Shown here piece after piece: positions 15,876 to 24,372 of a DNA stretch of 64,000 nucleotides. Position numbers and translations under genes: made by a program. The stretch covers positions 1 through 64,000 of the forward strand of contig JAEKLQ010000025.1 of the NCBI GenBank assembly GCA_019509785.1, in the 5' to 3' direction. The DNA is from Fibrobacterota bacterium (GTDB taxonomy: Bacteria > Fibrobacterota > Fibrobacteria > UBA11236). Within the stretch, counting starts at the first letter, position 1. Every line of letters begins with the position of its first letter. Under the pieces are notes generated by a model. It was not told where the DNA came from. It made no database searches and saw only the letters and a program-made list of their open reading frames with translations.

Positions 15876-16987
15876 GGCTGGGCCCCGGAAGCGGCCGTGC
15901 CGCCGGTCGCGGGAAGCCCGCCCATGCCCGCCGGCCCGCCATGGGCGGCGGGACCGCCAGGAACGGTCTTCTTGAAAGTGTTCTCGGCGCGCACGATGGA
16001 GAGCAGGTTCTGGTTGAGAGGGCCGGTGACATGCGCCATGCCTTCCCCGCCCGCATGGAAGGTAGAGACGGTGAGATGCTGGAAGGAAAAACAGATCTTA
16101 TGGATCGGTCCCGCTTCGAGAGCGCCGCAAGCGTCCTGCAAGGACCCGGGCAATTCCCGCATCAGCATCGCCATCAGGGGTTCGAGCTCGGGCGACCGGC
16201 AAAAGATCTTCGGCCGCTGCTTGCCCCATAGGCCCAAGGCCTGGGTATTCGGATCATTGGCGATGCCCTGGGACAAGCCCATGTCCGCATCCCCGGACGC
16301 GCCCGCGCGATGGCCGCGGGAACCATCGCGGCCGAGGGCGACCGCCGGCGCCGGGGCCGAGGGAAGGGAAGCCAGGGCGACTTCGATGAAGCCCGGCCGA
16401 ACGGCCTTGGCCGGACGGGCCGGAGAAGCCTGGACGGCCGGCGCGACTAGGGTAACCATCGGGGCCGGGGACGCCGGGGCCGGGTCGGCAGGCCCGCTCG
16501 CGATCTCCGGCGCGACGGGCTCCTCGGGCGGAAGCCTGGTGGGCGCGAATGATGCGGACAAGGCGGCGGCCGAAGCGGCCTCGACATTCCCGAAGCCGGA
16601 GGCCGATCGCGCTTCGGGAACCGGGTCGGGCGATTCCGGGGCGTTCTCTGCGAACTCGCGGTAGATGCTGGTTTCCAGCAGCGACAACGCCACCATATCG
16701 TTGGGATGCTGGTTCACGCGCGGGACCAGGCGCTTCTTCACCATCGGGTATTCGCCGGTTTCGATCCCGATTTGCGCCTGGAGATAGAAGACCATGTCCT
16801 TGAAGCGGGACGCCTGCTTGGCCTCCAGGCTGTGCAGCACGTGCGCCGCCAACTCGAACCTGCGCCGGCGGATGAGGAGGCACGCGTAGGCCAGGGTGCA
16901 AGAGCTCTGGATGAAGCTCTGGCAGATGACGTCCTCGGCGATGACCGCTTCGGCGGACTTGATTTCATGCTGCGGGGCGGCGATCAT
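15872..16987 (-). CDS. Helical-repeat protein with disordered linker and Roadblock-like C-terminus
   Basis: The 371-residue product has three parts. Residues 1-115 are helical and TPR-like (AYACLLIRRRRFELAAHVLHSL, YLQAQIGIETGEYPMVKKRL). Residues 120-245 are Pro/Ala-rich and probably disordered. Residues 255-345 hold two helices and strands (ELEPLMAMLMRELPGSL, CFSFQHLTVSTF, GMAHVTGPLNQNLLSIV) that read like another Roadblock-type domain. A short Gly/Ala/Pro tail follows. It begins 16 bases after the DUF4388 gene and overlaps the next gene by ATGA. An adaptor joining the GTPase switch to other components is a plausible inference. Confidence 0.6.
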   Translation of the reverse strand: MIAAPQHEIKSAEAVIAEDVICQSFIQSSCTLAYACLLIRRRRFELAAHVLHSLEAKQASRFKDMVFYLQAQIGIETGEYPMVKKRLVPRVNQHPNDMVALSLLETSIYREFAENAPESPDPVPEARSASGFGNVEAASAAALSASFAPTRLPPEEPVAPEIASGPADPAPASPAPMVTLVAPAVQASPARPAKAVRPGFIEVALASLPSAPAPAVALGRDGSRGHRAGASGDADMGLSQGIANDPNTQALGLWGKQRPKIFCRSPELEPLMAMLMRELPGSLQDACGALEAGPIHKICFSFQHLTVSTFHAGGEGMAHVTGPLNQNLLSIVRAENTFKKTVPGGPAAHGGPAGMGGLPATGGTAASGAQP

Positions 16988-17003
16988 GGTTTGCGGATCC
17001 GTC

Positions 17004-18086
17004 TCATTTGAGGATGAAGGTGAAGCCGCCCGTGCGGCGATAATAGGGCATGCCCCCGGATCCGTCGAACTCCCGGCCGCCCAGCGCTCCCCGTTCCCGC
17101 AGAGGCGCCAAGGTGGCGGGAAGGCTGTCGGCGTGCGCTGCGAAATCGATCAAGAAAGTCTCCACGTTGTCCCGCGCCAGCGAGCGGGTGATCTCGTATT
17201 CGTAATCGCCCGAAACCTGCCGTCCGGGACCCGCCGGTCCCGCGGTCCCCGTCATCCAGATGGCGAACAACCGCACGGAGGTCGCGAACACCAGGAAAAG
17301 TATGGAGACCCCCAGCACCATGGCCGTCTTGCGATCCTTTTCGGACTGCGGATCGACCTGGAGGGGAGCCTCGCGTTCCTCGCTCGCCGCCTTCACCGGG
17401 GCGATGAACCCGCCGTGCCATAAATTTACGATGCATTCCGAAAGCCGGAAAGACCCGAAAGGCACTTGACGCGCGATTTGCGAGACGCTGCGCCGGGAAT
17501 CCACCAGGCCCAGCACCAGGTAATCCCAGCCTTGTGGATCCCCGTCATAAGGTCGGCCGGTGGGCCGGAACACCAGCTTGGCGTCCGGCAACGCCTCGCG
17601 CAGGCGCGGCCATTCGTCGATACGGCGCATGCCCTCCATGCAGGCGAACTCGGTGGAAATGTTGAGAGGGGAGGCCGGCATCCCCTTTTGGCCGGCCGTG
17701 AACTCGTAGCGGCCTTCCAACCAGCCGAACAGCTCGCATACCAGGTCCTCGGTGATGATCTGCTGCCACTCCTTACGCTCCTCCTCCAGGAGATGGCCCT
17801 TGGAGGCCAAGGTATCCAAGAGGGAGCGATCCATGTCCCGGCCAATGGCCTCCATGTCCGACATATCGCCCTTGGTAACGCGGCCGGTCGAGATGAGGAT
17901 GTCCTTCACCTTGCTTTCGGGGGCTTCCCCGTTCACCCGCACGCCCGCCAGGTTCCCTTGGACGATGGACAGCTCGGCCTTTTCCTTGCCGCGGGAGAGG
18001 AGCAGTTGGCCGGTCTTGCGCTGCTGCAGCAGCAATTGCAGCACGTCCGCCAGGGAGAAGTCCTTCAGTTCGCCCGAGAGGATCAT
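17004..18086 (-). CDS. DUF4388 (PATAN-like) protein with one membrane segment
   Basis: The N-terminus, GELKDFSLADVLQLLLQQRKTGQLLL, is the hallmark of DUF4388/PATAN domains, which occur with receiver and MglA/Roadblock proteins in gliding bacteria. Residues 1-110 hold this domain and residues 110-240 a second helical region. One transmembrane helix follows (MVLGVSILFLVFATSVRLFAIW, about 255-277) and then an outside domain of about 80 residues. The topology places DUF4388 in the cytoplasm. The start overlaps the upstream stop (ATGA at 18086-18083). It could link the cytoplasmic switch to the envelope. Confidence 0.78.
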   Translation of the reverse strand: MILSGELKDFSLADVLQLLLQQRKTGQLLLSRGKEKAELSIVQGNLAGVRVNGEAPESKVKDILISTGRVTKGDMSDMEAIGRDMDRSLLDTLASKGHLLEEERKEWQQIITEDLVCELFGWLEGRYEFTAGQKGMPASPLNISTEFACMEGMRRIDEWPRLREALPDAKLVFRPTGRPYDGDPQGWDYLVLGLVDSRRSVSQIARQVPFGSFRLSECIVNLWHGGFIAPVKAASEEREAPLQVDPQSEKDRKTAMVLGVSILFLVFATSVRLFAIWMTGTAGPAGPGRQVSGDYEYEITRSLARDNVETFLIDFAAHADSLPATLAPLRERGALGGREFDGSGGMPYYRRTGGFTFILK

Positions 18087-20302
18087 CTAACCGCCCCCTT
18101 TTCCAGGGCCGCCCGGGAAGAAACCCGGTCTTCCGCGCTGAGCGGGGCGCGCAACTGCTTCAGGTTGAAAACGGCGTAAAGCAAAAGCAGGGGGGCGATG
18201 GGCAGCCATCTTAAGGGGCCCAGGGCGAAAGCCGGATATTCCATCACCGGGTGGTTCGCTCCCCACAGTAACCCGAACAGCATCGAAACGGCCAACGGCC
18301 ACAGGAAGCGGCCGCCGCCTTTGCCCAGGTACAAGAGCCCGACCCCGGGGAACAGGCTGTTCAAGAGGGAACCGATCCGCACCGCGGAGAGGGCGGCGCG
18401 ATGGCGCAGGCGCGCCACCAAATCCAGGCGCACGCGATTCTCCTGGACGCCCGAAACGGTTTTGAAGCACTGCTCGCAATGCACGCCTTTGCGGCAGGTA
18501 CGGCACATGACGCGTCCGCAGATCCGGCATTCGAAAAGGTCCCATCCTTGGGTTTGCGGCGAATACCGGCGGAAGCGGAACCACAAGATGGCGACGGCCA
18601 AGACCACCGCCGCCAACAGCCAGGAACCCGGCAACTCCAGGATGCCGGCCTGCACTCGCACGCGCAGGAAATCGAGATCGAGCAGGGAGCGCCAAGCGCC
18701 CGTCCAGGCCTGTCCCGCGCGCAGCATGGGATCCATGGTCTTGCGCACGCCGGGGGCGGTCGGGAATTGTTCGTCGTTATCGTTGAGCCATTGCGTCACC
18801 AGAACAGGATCGATATCGGCGGCCCGATCCAGGAATTTCTTATGCTCCTCCGAATGGTTGTCGTACAACTCGGCTTGGCTCGAATTGAACCAGGTCTCCA
18901 CCCGTTCCGGCGCCTCGCGCCGCGCGGTCGCGAAAACGGACGCCGCCTTGGCATATTCGAAAGACGCCATGGAGAGATCGCCCTCGTTCAGCAAGGACAA
19001 ATCGCCTGCCGGATCGATGCGGGAAGCCTCGCGCGCCCAGTCCGCCGCGCGCAGGTAATTGCCCTGCTTCTTGTATTGTAACGACAGGGCCAGGGCGCGA
19101 TAGAGGCTATCCTCGCGCGTGCGCAGGCGCAGGGCCGCAGCGCGTTCCACCAGCGCGCCGTCATAGCCGCGCGACCAGGCTTGATGGTAATAGGCCATGC
19201 CTTGGCGCGCGTCGAGATGGCTGCACATCGACCCCTCCCAAGCGATCAAGACCGGCAGGAGCGCGATGCCGAGAAGCACGGCGCGCAGCACCGATTTCTC
19301 GTCCCCGGAAGAATGTTTCCAGAGCAGCATGACTCCCAGGATCCCGAGCAAGGCGAAACCCAATCCGCCTATCGCCAGGCTAGCCAACATCAGGGCGATG
19401 GCAAGATAGCGGATACGCATTTCCGCCGCCTTAGGCAGGCGCTCGGCAAGAGGGTGCGCGATACGCGGGAAATGGCGCGCGAACAAGACCAATAATCCCA
19501 GCCCCCCGAAAAGGACCAGCCCGAAGCGCAGGCAACGGGAGAGATTGACCAGGAAGAGCGCCTGCGCATCGTAGTAGCGCAACAAACGGAACGTCTCGCC
19601 CAGCGAGGACCATATGTACCCGAGATCCCAAGAAAAGAGGGATTTCTCCCGAACGTACAGGACCAGGTTCTGGAACGGGATCCAGGGGCAAAAGGGATCG
19701 AGGCGATGGGCGAACTCCAGGTCCTGCCGGGCGGATTGGAACTTGCTTTCCCCCGTGGCTATCCGGGCTCTCCAGAGTTCGAGCTTGGCGAACTCCGGCA
19801 GGCGCAAGTATCCCTTTTCCAGCATGATCCGGTGGGTCTCCACCTGCCAGCCATGGGCGCGCTGGCGCGAGCCCGCCTCGTCCAGGATGCGCGCGGCCTC
19901 GTACGCGATGCCGAGATCGCCGCGTGCCGCCGTCGCCGCGGCCGCGAGATCGGCATCGCCGGCGCCGGGACGTTGGCGGTCTTCGGCCATGCCCAGGGCG
20001 AGGCCGGTCCAGACCGGGGCGGACGCGCTCGGCGAGCGCAACTGGCCGATCAAGGTCGTTCGATCGGTTTCGCCGGCGGTACCGGCGAAGAGCTTTTGCG
20101 CCAAGGGAAAACGTTGCTGGAATTCCCAACGCGATACGACCGCTTCGCGGAGCGACTCCAAGGCGGCGGTTTGCGCGCACGCCGGATTCGCCGCGTACGC
20201 GGCCGCCGCTAATGCGATGCAGAAAAACCTAAACACCCATCCGCCCCTTCCCCTCCCCGGGGAGGCCGACCGTTCCCTTAGAGTCCCCGCTCCGATTCCC
20301 AT
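18083..20302 (-). CDS. Multi-pass TPR membrane protein with zinc-ribbon motif
   Basis: The 739-residue product has a signal-like first segment (FRFFCIALAAAAYAANPACA), a helical-repeat region to about residue 240, three to five hydrophobic helices (260-360) and a second TPR-like region (YLRAADWAREASRIDP, EYAKAASVFATARREAP). Another helix is followed by a Cys cluster, CRICGRVMCRTCRKGVHCEQC near residues 595-615, and then two to three C-terminal helices. The eight closely spaced Cys suggest a zinc ribbon on the cytoplasmic face. The ATG at 20302 is preferred over a TTG at 20311. The gene follows the sigma-54 regulator and overlaps the DUF4388 gene. The family is not recognised. Confidence 0.65.
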   Translation of the reverse strand: MGIGAGTLRERSASPGRGRGGWVFRFFCIALAAAAYAANPACAQTAALESLREAVVSRWEFQQRFPLAQKLFAGTAGETDRTTLIGQLRSPSASAPVWTGLALGMAEDRQRPGAGDADLAAAATAARGDLGIAYEAARILDEAGSRQRAHGWQVETHRIMLEKGYLRLPEFAKLELWRARIATGESKFQSARQDLEFAHRLDPFCPWIPFQNLVLYVREKSLFSWDLGYIWSSLGETFRLLRYYDAQALFLVNLSRCLRFGLVLFGGLGLLVLFARHFPRIAHPLAERLPKAAEMRIRYLAIALMLASLAIGGLGFALLGILGVMLLWKHSSGDEKSVLRAVLLGIALLPVLIAWEGSMCSHLDARQGMAYYHQAWSRGYDGALVERAAALRLRTREDSLYRALALSLQYKKQGNYLRAADWAREASRIDPAGDLSLLNEGDLSMASFEYAKAASVFATARREAPERVETWFNSSQAELYDNHSEEHKKFLDRAADIDPVLVTQWLNDNDEQFPTAPGVRKTMDPMLRAGQAWTGAWRSLLDLDFLRVRVQAGILELPGSWLLAAVVLAVAILWFRFRRYSPQTQGWDLFECRICGRVMCRTCRKGVHCEQCFKTVSGVQENRVRLDLVARLRHRAALSAVRIGSLLNSLFPGVGLLYLGKGGGRFLWPLAVSMLFGLLWGANHPVMEYPAFALGPLRWLPIAPLLLLYAVFNLKQLRAPLSAEDRVSSRAALEKGAVR

Positions 20303-20307
20303 GCGCG

Positions 20308-21702
20308 TCAAAACTGGGCCTTCAGCCCGTATCTCTCGATTTTCCTATAAAGCGTAGATATATCCAACCCCAGGATTTTCGCCGCCGTCGGCTTGTGCCA
20401 ATGATGCTGGGTCAATACCCAGAAGATGTAGGCGCGTTCGATGTCCCCCAAGGTGGGCTCGATTCCGGCCGATGCCGTCGCGGTTCCGGCCGCGAAGAGT
20501 TCCGTTCCGCCATCGGAGGCGGCAGAGGAAGCCGAAAGCGCGGCTGAGGCCGCCGGAGTCTTGGGATCCAGCTCCAGGCTTTCGATGGCCTCGCCCGTGC
20601 TGAAGGCGATGGCCCGCTCTACGGCGTTCTCCAATTGCCGGACGTTCCCCGGCCAGGCGCATGAGCGGATCTGCTCCAACGCGCTCGCGGTGAAACGCTT
20701 GCGGCCATGCGCTTTGCGCGTCAGGAAATGGTTGGCCAGGATCACCGAATCATCCCCGCGCTCGGCCAGCGAAGGCGTATGCACGCGGAGCACGTTCAGG
20801 CGATAATAAAGGTCCTCGCGGAAGCGGCCCTGCGCGACCGCGTCCTCCAGATCGACATTGGTGGCCGCCAGGATTCGCACGTCGATGGGTTCCGGAACGG
20901 TGCCGCCGACCTTGGTGATCTCGCGCTCCTGCAGAACGCGTAACAGCTTCACCTGGGTCCGCAAAGGCATTTCCCCGATCTCGTCCAGGAAAACCGTGCC
21001 CCCTTCGGCCACCGAGAAAAGGCCTTCCTTGTCGATATGCGCAGAGGTGAAGGAGCCCTTAACGTGCCCGAACAGTTCCGACTCGAGCAGGTTCTCGGAA
21101 AGGGCCGAGCAGTTCACCGGCACGAAGGGTTTGAGCGCGCGCTGCGATTTCTGGTGGATCAGCTTGGCCACCATCTCCTTACCGGTGCCGCTCTCGCCCG
21201 TGACCAGCACCGTGCTTTCCGAAGAGGCGATGGCTTCGATGCGTTCGCGCAAGGCCCGTATCGGTTCCGATTGTCCGACCAGTTCCACCCCTTGCCGGCG
21301 GATGAGATCCTTCAGCCCGCGGTTCTCTTCCTCGAGCACGCGCGGGGCCACCGCCTTTTCCACCACCTTGGACAGGAAGCCCATCTCGAAAGGCTTGGAG
21401 ATAAAATCGAAGGCCCCCAGCTTCACGGCCTCCACCGCTTTTTCGACGGTGCCGTAAGCGGTCATGACGATCACCGGTAGTCGCGGCCAGCGGGCGACGA
21501 GCGCCTTCACCACGTTCAGTCCCGACTCGCCGCCCAGGGAAAGATCGACCATGGCCACGAGGGGTTCGGGGCATTCCAGGCGGGCTTTGGCCGCGGCGGC
21601 GTCATGGACGGAAAAAGGCGCATAGCCCTTCTTCTCGAAAAAGACTTCCAATAACCCGCACAACGACTTTTCGTCGTCGACGATAAGGACCGGGGGTTTC
21701 AC
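20308..21702 (-). CDS. NtrC-family sigma-54-dependent response regulator
   Basis: The 464-residue product has a receiver (acidic DDE near residues 9-11, phospho-acceptor Asp in MVDLSLGG, T in MTAYG, Lys in SKPF). The AAA+ domain has Walker A GESGTGKE and Walker B GGTVFLDEIGEM. A Fis-type helix-turn-helix follows (AAKILGLDISTLYRKIERYG). The sigma-54-contacting loop reads GSFTSA instead of GAFTGA, keeping the Phe-Thr pair. The GTG start has GGGA upstream. It is the first gene of the operon ending with the MglA/Roadblock genes, so it may control its own operon or motility genes. No histidine kinase is adjacent. Confidence 0.9.
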   Translation of the reverse strand: MKPPVLIVDDEKSLCGLLEVFFEKKGYAPFSVHDAAAAKARLECPEPLVAMVDLSLGGESGLNVVKALVARWPRLPVIVMTAYGTVEKAVEAVKLGAFDFISKPFEMGFLSKVVEKAVAPRVLEEENRGLKDLIRRQGVELVGQSEPIRALRERIEAIASSESTVLVTGESGTGKEMVAKLIHQKSQRALKPFVPVNCSALSENLLESELFGHVKGSFTSAHIDKEGLFSVAEGGTVFLDEIGEMPLRTQVKLLRVLQEREITKVGGTVPEPIDVRILAATNVDLEDAVAQGRFREDLYYRLNVLRVHTPSLAERGDDSVILANHFLTRKAHGRKRFTASALEQIRSCAWPGNVRQLENAVERAIAFSTGEAIESLELDPKTPAASAALSASSAASDGGTELFAAGTATASAGIEPTLGDIERAYIFWVLTQHHWHKPTAAKILGLDISTLYRKIERYGLKAQF

Positions 21703-21805
21703 ATGGGAATTATCCCACTATTCGCAGGGCGGAGTCGCGGGGTTTGGCCCACGGAAGGCCAAGAAAAAGAAGGGGTTAGGCCCTAGAGAGGCCCTCACGG
21801 AGGGG

Positions 21806-21826
21806 GGCCCTCCTTGAGGAGGGGCC
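21806..21826 (-). terminator. Probable terminator hairpin after rpsT
   Basis: On the minus strand GGCCCCTCCT-CA-AGGAGGGCC forms a strong stem overlapping the last base of the rpsT stop codon. A uridine tract is lacking directly after it; a pyrimidine stretch CTTCTTTTTCTT comes about 50 bases later. It may attenuate rather than fully terminate. Confidence 0.4.
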
Positions 21827-22086
21827 TATTTCTTCGAGGCGACGAGCGCGTGCACCTTGCGCTTGTAATTCGAGGCGGTATTCTTCGTGATACCGGCCTT
21901 GTTGCGGCGGGCGGCCTTGTCCAGCATGGAGAAAAAGACGGGAACCTCGGCCATCAGGGCCTCTTTGGTCGCCGCGGCGCGGATTTTCTTCAGGCTGGTA
22001 CGGATGGCGGACCGCACGGCGCGGTTGGCCAGGCGGGCCTTGTCGGCGGTGATAACCCTCTTAATGGCGGACTTATGATTCGGCAA
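21826..22086 (-). CDS. rpsT: 30S ribosomal protein S20
   Basis: The 86-residue basic protein is a full-length S20: MPNHKSAIKRVITADKARLAN at the start, then RSAIRTSLKKI, and KAGITKNTASNYKRKVHAL at the end, all family hallmarks. S20 binds the 5' domain of 16S rRNA early in 30S assembly. The start codon is TTG with GGAGGA six bases upstream. E. coli rpsT also starts with UUG, where the weak start is part of autogenous control. The gene stands alone with its own promoter at 22120-22148. Confidence 0.97.
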   Translation of the reverse strand: MPNHKSAIKRVITADKARLANRAVRSAIRTSLKKIRAAATKEALMAEVPVFFSMLDKAARRNKAGITKNTASNYKRKVHALVASKK

Positions 22087-22119
22087 ACGTTCCTCCGGAC
22101 AATCGACTCGTGGGGGACA

Positions 22120-22148
22120 AACTTAGCATTTCGGGCTTTTCTTTCCAA
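22120..22148 (-). promoter_or_regulatory. Probable rpsT promoter
   Basis: On the minus strand a -35 TTGGAA (22143-22148) and an extended -10 TGCTAAGTT (hexamer 22120-22125) are separated by 17 bases. Transcription would begin about 25-30 bases before the TTG start of rpsT. Confidence 0.5.
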
Positions 22149-22231
22149 CTCCAAAGGGGGAAGGGGCTTAAACCTTGGAATCCCAAACGGAATGGGGACT
22201 CGGCTGCGGCCGGCCGCATTGTCCGGGGGCT

Positions 22232-22897
22232 TTAGCCCGGATAAAGAAAGGCGGGGACGTGGAATAGGTCCAAAATCGGCCCAACCAGGGGCCTCCAAAA
22301 ATGGAACCAGTAGCCGATAATCCCGGGTCCGGGATACAAAGCCTCAAACGCCACAATCAGCAGCAGGGGGAAGATTCCTGCGCGGGATATGGCGGCTTCA
22401 TATCGATCTGCCCAGTTATCGGACATGAAGGCGGTGACGATCTTGGAGCCGTCGAGGGGGGCGATGGGCAAGAGGTTGAAGATGGCCAGGCTGAAATTGA
22501 TGCGGATGAAAAGGACCAGCATCGCGTACCAGCCCGAATCCAGCACGCGTTCGGCGAAGAGGGAGTAGAGGGAGCAGAAGAAGAAAGCCAGGATCAGGTT
22601 GGACATCGGCCCGGCGAAGGCCACCAGGGGCATGCCCGTGCGGGGATTGCGGATGTTCCTGGCATCGACCGGCACGGGTTTGGCCCAGCCGATAGGCATG
22701 GCCCCGAGGATCATGAGGGTTCCCAGGGGATCGAGATGGACCAGGGGATTGAGGCTCAAGCGCCCCATGCGCTTGGCGGTATCGTCGCCCAGGCGAAAGG
22801 CCGCCCAGGCATGGCAAGCTTCATGGAAGGTCAGCGAGACGATCAGGACGAAGAAGCGGAGCAGCAGGGCCGGGATGTTCTCGAACACTTGAGCCAA
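22232..22897 (-). CDS. Site-2 protease (M50) family membrane metalloprotease
   Basis: The 221-residue membrane protein has the zinc motif HEACH (residues 25-29) inside its first helix. The third ligand motif, NLLPIAPLDGSKI (around 140-152), matches the N-P/A-x-x-P-L-D-G signature of compact S2P proteases. Five to six hydrophobic segments fit the YwhC/Rv0359-like group, which lacks a PDZ domain. It begins with TTG one base after the folC stop; a GTG three codons later is possible. It should cleave a membrane-embedded substrate such as an anti-sigma factor, but no partner is visible. The operon order is accD-folC-this gene. Confidence 0.85.
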   Translation of the reverse strand: MAQVFENIPALLLRFFVLIVSLTFHEACHAWAAFRLGDDTAKRMGRLSLNPLVHLDPLGTLMILGAMPIGWAKPVPVDARNIRNPRTGMPLVAFAGPMSNLILAFFFCSLYSLFAERVLDSGWYAMLVLFIRINFSLAIFNLLPIAPLDGSKIVTAFMSDNWADRYEAAISRAGIFPLLLIVAFEALYPGPGIIGYWFHFWRPLVGPILDLFHVPAFLYPG

Positions 22898-22898
22898 A

Positions 22899-24344
22899 CT
22901 AGCAATCGAATTCGTCCGTGAATTGCCGGAACCAGTTCAGGCCGGGGTACAGCGGCGTGAGTTGCGGGATCAATTTCCCCAGCAGGTAGAGCGATCCGCA
23001 GGCCACCACGAGGTCGTCCCCGCCGGGACGAGGGGTCCCGGGACGGGGGGCCCCGAGAAAGGGGGCCCGGGGATCCGGGGCCGGAACGCGAGGCGCCAGA
23101 GGGCCCGTCGATCGCAGCCAAGCTTCCAAGGCCCCGGGCGCCAAGGGGAAAGCCTCCACCCGCGCGCGTTCGGCCGGGGATAACGCGGCTTCCAATTCGG
23201 CGAAAGCGAGGGCCCGCGGAAACTCATCCCCCAGCGGGACGAAAAGGATGCGCTCGGAAAAACCCAGCACGCGCCGGCAGACGGCGGCGTAATCCTTGTC
23301 CTTCATGACCGCGAAGAGCGACTGCACGCGGCGGCCCGGGAAGGCGCGCGCGAGGTAAGCCGCCAAGGCATCGATGCCGCCGGGATTATGCGCGCCATCG
23401 AGGAGCACCGGAGGCAGGCCAGGAGCCTCCAACCATTGCGTTCGGCCGGGCATGCGGGCCTGGCGCAGGGCCGGGATCCACGTTTCCGGCGGAGGCAGGG
23501 CGCGTCCCAGGAACACCTCCATGGCCAGCAGGGAAAGGGCCAGGTTCTCGCGTTGGTGGGATTCGGGCCTCAGGTCCCCAGGTAACTCGTAGGTGGCGTA
23601 ACGTCCATGGAACCGTATGGCGGCGGGACTTTCCGCGCCGGGAATTTCTTCCCAGGCATGATCCATCAGCCGGATCACCGGGCTGCCGAAGGCGGCCGCG
23701 CGCCGTTCCAGCTCCTCCAGCAAGGCGGGCCTATCCTCCCTCACCACCATCGGGATTCCCGGCTTCAGGATCCCGATCTTCTCCTTCCAGATGGCCTCCA
23801 CCGTATCCCCCAGGATCGAGGTATGGTCCAGGGAGATGGAGGTAATCACGGTGATGGCGGGCATCACCGCATTGGTCGCATCCAACCGCCCGCCCAGGCC
23901 CGTCTCCAGCACCACTGCCCCGCAGGCCCGATCGCGGAAGTAATCCAGGGCCAAGGCGGTTACGCATTCGAAGTAAGTGGCCTGCAATTCCAGGATGACG
24001 GGCAGGGCCCGGCGCAGCCAGGCGACGATGAAGGCGGCGGGGATGGGTTCGCCGTCCACCTGGATCCGCTCCCGGAAGCTGACGAGGTGTGGCGAGGTGT
24101 AGAGGCCCACGCGCCGGTAGCCGGCCGCGCCGGCCAAGGCCGCCAGGTTGGCGCATACGCTTCCCTTGCCGTTGGTGCCCGCCACGTGCAGGAAGGTGAG
24201 CCCGCGTTCGGGATTCCCCAGGCGGTCGAGCAGGGCGTGGATGTTCTCCAGGCCCAGCTTCATGGCGAACTGGTTGCGGGCGTAGAAGAAGGCGAGGCAA
24301 TCCCGGTAGGTTTCGGGAAGCGGAAGGGATGGGGTTGCGGTCAT
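22899..24344 (-). CDS. folC: Folylpolyglutamate / dihydrofolate synthase
   Basis: The 481-residue Mur-ligase-family enzyme has the P-loop GTNGKGS near residue 57, then VLETGLGGRLDATNAV, SLDHTSILGDT and the C-terminal-domain motif LLDGAHNPGG. It adds glutamate to dihydropteroate and/or extends the glutamate tail of folates. Between residues about 420 and 445, just before the terminal DDLVVACGSLYLLG block, there is an extra Pro/Ala/Gly-rich stretch coded by GC-only runs (23022-23085) that usual FolC proteins lack. The gene lies 28 bases after accD on the same strand, a common accD-folC arrangement. Confidence 0.93.
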   Translation of the reverse strand: MTATPSLPLPETYRDCLAFFYARNQFAMKLGLENIHALLDRLGNPERGLTFLHVAGTNGKGSVCANLAALAGAAGYRRVGLYTSPHLVSFRERIQVDGEPIPAAFIVAWLRRALPVILELQATYFECVTALALDYFRDRACGAVVLETGLGGRLDATNAVMPAITVITSISLDHTSILGDTVEAIWKEKIGILKPGIPMVVREDRPALLEELERRAAAFGSPVIRLMDHAWEEIPGAESPAAIRFHGRYATYELPGDLRPESHQRENLALSLLAMEVFLGRALPPPETWIPALRQARMPGRTQWLEAPGLPPVLLDGAHNPGGIDALAAYLARAFPGRRVQSLFAVMKDKDYAAVCRRVLGFSERILFVPLGDEFPRALAFAELEAALSPAERARVEAFPLAPGALEAWLRSTGPLAPRVPAPDPRAPFLGAPRPGTPRPGGDDLVVACGSLYLLGKLIPQLTPLYPGLNWFRQFTDEFDC

Positions 24345-24372
24345 GCGGCCGCCCGGAGCCTCGGAGGTGGAT

